Assembly (NCBI GenBank): GCA_964019695.1
Contig: OZ026521.1
Location: forward strand, 35,582,965 to 35,646,964
Length of the DNA stretch: 64,000 nt
Reading direction: 5' to 3'
Origin: Loripinus fragilis
Taxonomy: Eukaryota > Mollusca > Bivalvia > Lucinida > Lucinidae
Under the pieces are notes generated by a model. That model had not been told where the DNA came from. It saw only the letters and a program-made list of their open reading frames with translations, and ran no database searches. The translations under genes were made by a program, and so were the position numbers. Positions 57,740 to 64,000 of this stretch are shown in pieces; position 1 is the first letter of the stretch, and every line of letters begins with the position of its first letter.

Positions 57740-58105
57740 GAGGGTCATTTGTAAACTTGTTTACAAATCACAGAGGATATGAAAGGGTATATAAATTCAA
57801 AGAACAGTATATGAATATGTCAGCTTAGTGTGAGATCAAGTATATAAACAGGTTTTTTTTTCAAAGGCGGGTATATGATTGGGGTTGGTTTCAAAATACT
57901 GACTTGAACACCCGTACCAAAATTGCCCCGTCCCCCCCATACAATCACAGAGGATATAAAAGGGTATATAAATTCAAGGAACAGTATATGAATAGGTCAA
58001 CTTTCTGTGAAATCAAGTATATAAATAGGCTTGGTTTATTTCAAAGGCCTGGCATATGATTTGGGTTGGTTTCAAAATACTGACTCGCACACCCGTACAA
58101 AAATT
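57740..58105. repeat. Tandem duplication, about 181-bp unit
   Basis: ATCACAGAGGATATGAAAGG at about 57767 and ATCACAGAGGATATAAAAGG at about 57946, followed by matching AGGGTATATAAATTCAA, CAGTATATGAATA, GATCAAGTATATAAA and GGTTGGTTTCAAAATACTGA. Confidence 0.85.
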
Positions 58106-58154
58106 ACAAACTTTTCACTTTATGTCTATGTAAATTGTGTGCAATTATATTCTT

Positions 58155-59335
58155 TGCTACAATTAAGTTGTCCTTATTATGCTCAATGGATGACAAGATA
58201 TCACCTAGAACTTCTTTACAGCGATGAGGCACACCAAACTGCGTGTGCAGTGTTGGAGACAGGGGCAAACAAACCATTCTTTAGGACCCCTGTGGATTTG
58301 AATTTAGAGCAGATAATGACAATGCTGATGTTTCAGTAATCAGTGCGTGCAAGAAGAAAGTGGATAGTGACTAGGTCTGTACTAAGTGAGCTTGTAAGCC
58401 ATTTATTTGAAAGTCAGGACTGAAAGAGAATGCAGATGACACCAAGCTCAATTAAGCGTGACAATGTAGACCTGAACAAGCTTATCACTGGGATCGGGAC
58501 TACTGGGGACCCTTTCTTACAGACTTTCGAGATGAAAAGCTCTACTGCATTTCACAGATAAGATGATATCTGAGAATGTTGCAGGGAGCATTTAGCAACT
58601 CAGACACAGAGACAATAATGGTATAAAGAGTTTAATACAGGATGCTCCCTTATGGTGACAAATTCCTTTCAAGGTGCAGAATACAAGTAAACCCATTGCA
58701 TGCAAAGGAAACTTCAGACATGAGACAAGAAGATAAAGAACATAAGGCCGCTTACTTTATCTGCTTATAGTTAGAGCTAGATCTGAAAAAAGTGCTTGCT
58801 TATCCCCTTATATCCTTTGACTTTTGCCCATATTGATGGACTTAAAATATCTACTGCCAATCAACTTTTTTCAGTAAGCTCGAGGTGAGGTTAATCACAG
58901 ATGCTCCCAGAAATATAGATGCTTGTATTTCCTGGTACATTCTCATGTAGATTTGCCTTAAACTTTTGGTGGTCAAGCAAATGTGACTCTGTCTCGTCTT
59001 GTCAGACGTGCAAATCATGTAGATTTTGCATGTGACACTTTAAAATATTCATCAATTAATGATATTACCAGAGGAGATCATGGTTTGGTATTAGGAGAGG
59101 TAAATGTATCTGGAGCTGAACAGGGCATACCATAATATTTTACTCAAACTTTAAAGTCAGAATCATTTAAGACATCTCAGTTGAGATTCCTGGCAGAAGT
59201 GTGGTACCGAAATGAGCATGCGAACGCCATGTTAGCTGTATTTCGGATAAATGAAGTCTGCTTCAGATACAAATTATTTGATGAACAAATGACACGTCAA
59301 GATGTCTTTGACCTAAATTGATACAATGTAGAAGT
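58155..59335 (+). pseudogene. Uncharacterised PIN/XPG-like transposon-associated protein, N-terminal to middle part, decayed
   Basis: Plus-strand fragments in family order: YYAQWMTRYHLELLYSDEAH (about 58175-58235), FRTPVDLNLEQ (58280-58312), SSIKRDNVDLNKLITGIGTT (about 58448-58508), PLTFAHIDGLK (about 58817-58850), FGGQANVTLSRLVRRANHVD, then FACDTLKYSSINDITRG (about 58963-59075), QTLKSESFKTSQLRFLAEVW (about 59143-59205) and NEVCFRYKLFDEQMTRQD (about 59255-59310). I recall this motif order from many uncharacterised mollusc and cnidarian predicted proteins. The motifs after VDF are those preceding HEEADTR and DTD in the family; that nuclease-like half is absent here. Stops and frame changes are frequent. 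No boundary or start can be set. Confidence 0.65.
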
Positions 59336-59459
59336 TGATACCTGTATTGTCTTGCATGTTAAGCATGCTTGTGAACTAATTGTTCAACCTAGTATTGTTG
59401 TCAAATGCATCTATACTGCCGTTCTCACTATATTGCTTTTCCGTACAAATAACTAGGAA

Positions 59460-59720
59460 GGGATTGGTCATTCTAAGGCGGCGGTTCTGTTGTTGTTGAT
59501 TCGTTGTTGATTATTGCTCCCATTGTGGGGTTCTGTGTTTGTTCCATGTTTGTTGTACATTGCTATGTGTCCTTTCTAGTTTTGCAATCATCTTGATGGG
59601 GAAGAGTGAGCTGGTTGCTTTACTTTGTTTGTCTTCCTGGTGTCTTGTAGCTCTTCCTCACGGTGCCGTGTGTTGGTCTGCAGTGTGTGATTGTTGTATT
59701 TTTTTTATCATACTCACTTT
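59460..59720. repeat. GATCAGGAAATACC dispersed repeat, inverse copy
   Basis: CAATCATCTTGATGGGGAAG, CTCTTCCTCACGGTGCCGTG and GTCTGCAGTGTGTGATTGTT are the inverse of phrases at 51240 and 57033. A shorter inverse piece lies at 60005-60085. Confidence 0.72.
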
Positions 59721-60647
59721 TTTCATACTCATTCATTCTTTTAAGATGCAGCAAAAAGGTGATATGGGTTATCACGCAATTCCAAGGACATAGAATACAA
59801 GGCATGTGGAATATTGACCAGCACAGTCTTTTCAGTCGTGGCTGGCCATGTGGTGTAAGCTAGCTATACATAGAGTTCACAGCTAAGAAACTAATAGGGC
59901 TGGACCAATATCCAGGCAAATCTTGGTCTTATCTGAGCATAATTTATTCACATTAAAAGGAAAAGGAACTTGCAATATACATATTGTACTGTAAGAGCTT
60001 GGATTAAGCCTACTTTGTGTCCCTTCCTCACGGTGCCATGAATTGGCCTGCAGTCTGTGATTATGGCATTTCCTGGCCATAATCTATCATTCTCTGAAAC
60101 TATAATAATTGTTGATGACAACACCATTGTATTACATAAGATTGAATTATAAATCTGCTCTATCTTAAAGTTATTAAAAACCATGTGATAACCAGAGACA
60201 AAAGTCATTAGTTTTCGTGGGCTTTATAATTTTCTATATTTAAGTGTTAGAAAGCTTTATTGGCATGTCTTATTCTGTTTTATATTGATCATTGATCATT
60301 ATATATTGTTAGCTGTCAAGATTTGCATTTTACTACTGATATAACATGGTTTAAAGTATAAACCTGCAAGGGTACCTCCATTTTAGAGCTATTTTGAGAT
60401 ATTGCATGCCAGGGGGGTATTCCGTTGCGCATAGCACTTTTGTGTACCAGCCGATTTTTTTAAGAGTTTGATTTTTGAATTCAGCGTACTTTTCTACATA
60501 AGAACACACCTTCAAACCTTTTGGCCTCAACCACTTGATTAAACCTATTACGGGCTCTCGGACTAAAAACCAGAAGAAATTTTAAAATTTGTTCACAAAA
60601 GTAATTTTAACAGGTATATGAGTCAGCACTTGACTCCGATTATTAGC

Positions 60648-61614
60648 TCACCTGAGCCTAAGGCTCAATGTGAGCTATTGTGATCATTCGATGTCCGTCA
60701 TCCGTCATGTGTCGTTCGTCGTCAACAATTACTTCAAATGACATCTCTTTAAAAACTGACTGGATTTAACCAAACTTGGTAGAAATTACCCTTATACGGC
60801 CGTCTTTAATAATTGCTGAAATGGTTTCTATTCTTTGCATATCTTAGTAAGAAAGAGGACTCAGATCAGGAATCGATACAATCAAGCACCACACCTGACC
60901 CAGGATACCAATGGGAAGTCATAGAGGCTAAAATAGATTTGCGAGATAAAAACATTAAAAAAATGTAGCATAATCTAGTAGACCTCTATCAAGTTTGTAC
61001 AAATTATGCCCTGGAACCAAAACTGGCCCATCACATGTTATACATTAGGCTTATATAAGGAAACATGAACAAATATTATTATCTTAAACCACAAGACCTT
61101 GGTATTTGGTATGTAGCATCACCTAGTGGGCCTTTGACAAGTTCAAATTATGCCACTGGAGCCGCAGGTGTCACATAGGTTTATGTAGTTTTCTGAAGTG
61201 AAATCTAGTTATGTTACATATCGAATTAACAGGGATGAAGCATAGAACACCATGAAAGCAGATATTCTACCCTTTTACATACCCTCGACCTCTGGATGTG
61301 ATAATAAGGTAAAACATAATTGTTGAAGGTAGTCGTGGTGCATATCAAGTTAAAAAGAAAGGAGTGTAGAACATTCTAGTATAATGTTTGATCTTATGCA
61401 CATCCTAAACCTTTTTGGTTGGGTAAAAAGGTCAGACATTGAAAGTGTGCATATAAGCATATTTCGATTGAACTTAACGAATTGGTAGTATATGCGTGGT
61501 TATAGTCTGAGTGATACCCAAGATAGCCGTAGGCGTTGAAGAAATAGCATTTATATCCTCTGCTCATAACAAGGATTCAGGTAAGCAATCCAGAGCCCAA
61601 GGGCCCTCTCGTTT
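60648..61614. mobile_element. AGCTCACCTGAGC-type dispersed element
   Basis: Starts TTAGCTCACCTGAGCCTAAG with a GCTCA...TGAGC hairpin, then GTGAGCTATTGTGATCATTC and GATGTCCGTCATCCGTC. It ends AAGCAATCCAGAGCCCAAGG, GCCCTCTCGTTTT. The head and tail are those of a dispersed element I associate with bivalve genomes (memory, not a search). Internal text such as TTTGTACAAATTATGCCCTG is also typical. The interior holds a TCAGGAATCGATA-family piece (60856-60930). No coding capacity. Confidence 0.65.
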
Positions 61615-61799
61615 TGCTATTTTGATTGTTGTTTCCTAATTGTTATAAAAGAGCAAACATCATGCTTATATATTTTTTATTATACTTGTCGATGATTACC
61701 ATTTGAACGAATGATTTTGATTTCGGCTTGGCAAATACCTATTTTACCATAACGAATGAAACTTAACAGCGATGAATTCTGTGCTGACGGTATGCTTAG

Positions 61800-62005
61800 A
61801 GTGGCACGAGGGGAAAGTTGGACTCCCTACCTGGAAATGTTGAACCCTTATTTAAACCTTGAAAAGTTATAATTTTATCTGAATAAACCATTGGTGTAAC
61901 ACTTTAAAACTTTAAAGTTGAGGACTAAAAAAAGCTTGTCAGAGCTGTTTTTCTGCAAGTCGGGTTTGGACACCCCCCAAAAAACAATCCTGGATTCGCG
62001 CATTC
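61800..62005. repeat. GGATCC/GGATTCGCGCAT MITE, partial copy
   Basis: GACTAAAAAAAGCTTGTCAG, GTTTGGACACCCCCC and CCTGGATTCGCGCAT match 7180-7277. The left end is weak. Confidence 0.65.
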
Positions 62006-62027
62006 ATGCCCCTCGTACCAGCGAAAG

Positions 62028-62105
62028 GGACTTACGAAGGATCTGAACCTGGACACACAAGTCTATAAATGCTACTAGAGGCTATACCAACTGAGCTATG
62101 GTGAA
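62028..62105 (-). repeat. tRNA-like sequence (minus strand)
   Basis: The reverse strand reads CATAGCTCAGTTGGTATAGC (D-arm/A-box) and, about 40 nt on, CCAGGTTCAGATCCTTC (T-arm/B-box). The acceptor halves do not pair and no anticodon stem is convincing, so a tRNA-derived repeat is more likely than a gene. Confidence 0.45.
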
Positions 62106-62278
62106 TGATACGATCCGAAGCATTGTTTGAACTTATTATTTCTGTATGGACGGTAACTCTGTGTTTTTCTTTTGAAAAATACGGAGTTAAGTATAGTACT
62201 CCGCAATCAACTACCTTGGTTAATTTAATTCAGACAGGCCAAGCTTTGATCTGCCTGCTTTTGCAGCTTCAATAGCGA

Positions 62279-62455
62279 TTTTAATCCTTCGTATACTAAT
62301 GGATCCACCCTTCTGGTTTGATACAATAAACTTAGGATGGTCCATTGAAAATATCTAGGGATGCCAGGCTATACTCGTAGTTTTCGAATCATGGTGTATT
62401 CTTTTGTTTGAAGATTTTTTCACCTTTACAAACAGTGTAGACCCTGATGAATTGC
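62279..62455. repeat. Direct repeat, right member of the 7.2-kb pair
   Basis: TTTTAATCCTTCGTATACTA, CCCTTCTGGTTTGATACAAT, GGATGGTCCATTG, ATATCTAGGGATGCC and CAGTGTAGACCCTGATGAAT parallel 55093-55270. Confidence 0.75.
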
Positions 62456-62459
62456 AACA

Positions 62460-63168
62460 TTCGATTCAATTATCACAAAGGTAAACAACCAGGCATGGTA
62501 AATGTACACTTACCCCTAAAAATGTCCCTATTCTCTAGCCCATTATGATATTTTCAAAACGCTTAGACATGTAGAGTGTAAGTGTCACATTGTTACAATA
62601 TCAAAGACAAATTCTGTCTGAAAATTTCAGATTCATATCTCTAAAAGAATAAAAGTTATGGATGTGTAAAGAATGGATTGTTATGTAGTCTTAATGCAAA
62701 AATTATAAACACGCGATTAACTTTCACTAAGATCCTATATAACTGACATGAAACCTGGAGTTCGACAGAATCAGTTTGACACTGTTTTTAAACAATAATT
62801 TAGATTACTTGTGCGTTTATTTGAATTCAAAGTAAGCTTTTTGGGTTAAGCTGTGACACTTTTTAAGGGCACCCCCCCCCAAAAAAAAAATAGGGTCGGT
62901 GTATACAGGACACCGTAGAAATTCAGCAAAATGACCAAATGACATTCTGATATGTTTAGCAGACCACAGGAAGACAAGGGTAACATAATATTACAAACTG
63001 GTTGTTCTTCTGAAGAAATTTTTACGCGAAAAACGTCTCTGAAATAATGTTTTGGTGATGCTTATCTCATTTCTGAGTGTATATTTTCCAACACTTTTCA
63101 CAATATCTACTGAATCTGTTGAAAACGGTATGGCATTAAGCGTAGAAATCACCAAATCATATTACTTG
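62460..63168. other. Spacer without a recognised gene
   Basis: AT-rich, with a C/A run at 62873-62890. No domain motifs or repeat family recognised. Confidence 0.4.
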
Positions 63169-63512
63169 ACTTTTCGCTTACTGTAAAGGCGGCGCCTCAT
63201 GAATGAGTAATTAGGACTAGTCAACCTTAGGCATAGGTAAAGGCTGAAAAGGAGGCGTGGTTTTATTCAAAAGTAACTGTATCATCTTGTGCCACCACCT
63301 CAGTCATTATTTAATCCTTAAAACGCCAGCAAAATAACTGCATCTGAAAATGTCTATTTAACATAACCAGGGAGGCAAACATTGTAGGAGCATTCTGATC
63401 TGGGTCTACACCGTTGATCTATGAGGCTTCGAATAGTTTAGTGGACGACAAAAAACATACATTTTGAGATTATGCGCTTTAAGGGTTAATAAATGTGAGT
63501 TCAGTGTATATA
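63169..63512. mobile_element. Second copy of the 433-1005 TIR element, right end replaced
   Basis: ACTTTTCGCTTACTGTAAAG opens it, with GCGTGGTTTTATTC, AACTGTATCATCTTG, AACGCCAGCA, CTGCATCTGAAAATGTCTAT and GGTTAATAAATGTGAGTTCA following in order. The similarity stops at about 63512, before the right terminal repeat. Confidence 0.8.
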
Positions 63513-64000
63513 CACTACCGCCCGCGTATTTGTCCTGCGAATTCGCGTTTTATGTGCGTTTCCAACGCATTGTACGTGCGTTGAGTTTAAATTGCGTATG
63601 AAACGCGAATCAACGTATTTTGAAACTCATGAATATTCATTAGCAGCCCCCAACGCGTTTCAACGATAAAATATGCGTTTCTCGCTTTAGCCAATCAAAT
63701 CGTTCTGTTACAACGCAGTGATGCGTAAACCAATCAAAATTTAGTTGACCTTGCTCAATGTTTACATGATTGTTATTGTTTAGCTTCGGTTTGAATATTT
63801 TTGATAAGACTTGTCTTGCAAATCTCAATTCCCGTTTCCTTTGAGCTTTTAAAGCCCAATTTGAATTAAATATCTCACTCCATTCATTTATCAATATTTT
63901 GAGCTGACTATCACGACTTTTCAGCAGAGAAATAAATGGAGTTACTCAAGGCCGAAAAATGAATGTATAACAGTAAAATCACATCGATCTTCATCAGATA
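63513..64000. other. Window end, no supported gene
   Basis: CGCGTT/AACGCG motifs recur (63545-63720), giving local small dyads. The 84-codon minus-strand frame at 63640-63894 has no recognisable domain. Confidence 0.4.

Noticed and set aside
62028..62105. Functional tRNA gene on the minus strand
   Set aside because: D-arm and T-arm strings are present but acceptor halves do not pair.

Overview
The window is eukaryotic nuclear DNA from an invertebrate, most likely a marine bivalve mollusc. I see no bacterial operons, rRNA or CRISPR loci. What fills it is AT-rich non-coding sequence packed with dispersed and tandem repeats: tRNA-derived SINEs with (CAAA)n tails, many foldback/MITE-like elements, a LINE with a PHD finger, and repeat types I associate with bivalve genomes (an element starting AGCTCACCTGAGC, and a repeat around a GCAAACAGTTTG core). 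The bivalve assignment is an inference from memory of such repeats, not a database result.

Only one convincing host gene is present. It is a plus-strand flavin amine oxidase (polyamine-oxidase-like). A signal-peptide-like exon lies at 36828-36915, and one very large terminal exon at 53289-54811 carries the whole FAD/amine oxidase domain plus a Cys-rich C-terminal tail. The two join in phase (phase 1) across about 16.4 kb that reads as intron full of repeats. The exon carrying the start codon was not found.

Layout: 0.4-1.0 kb, a TIR element whose relative recurs at 63.2-63.5 kb. 1.7-5.8 kb, a decayed CR1/L2-like LINE (PHD, endonuclease, RT). 6.5-16.3 kb, a large satellite domain built from a 58-bp unit that is itself a hairpin; it changes orientation near 9.3 kb and is interrupted by a 1.46-kb non-autonomous transposon with a clean target duplication. 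16.3-26 kb, SINEs, MITEs, foldbacks and AT-rich spacer. 26.9-31.9 kb, a 5-kb element with long multi-unit inverted termini, iterated GTWACRTATGTTAC palindromes and a scrambled pseudogene of an uncharacterised invertebrate protein family. 32-52 kb, intronic repeats (tandem 205-bp and 180-bp arrays, SINEs with exact target duplications, a 137-bp minisatellite, a perfect 98-bp tandem duplication). 53.3-54.8 kb, the oxidase exon. 55-62.5 kb, a second region with the same palindromes and another decayed copy of the same protein family, bracketed by direct repeats. 60.6-61.6 kb, an AGCTCACCTGAGC-type element.

The most novel candidate system is the pair at 26.9-31.9 and 55-62.5 kb. Both combine iterated palindromes with a decayed gene whose motifs (EEAD-like, DTD, PSP-W) suggest a PIN/XPG-like nuclease. 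That functional reading is inference. Both coding copies here are broken.
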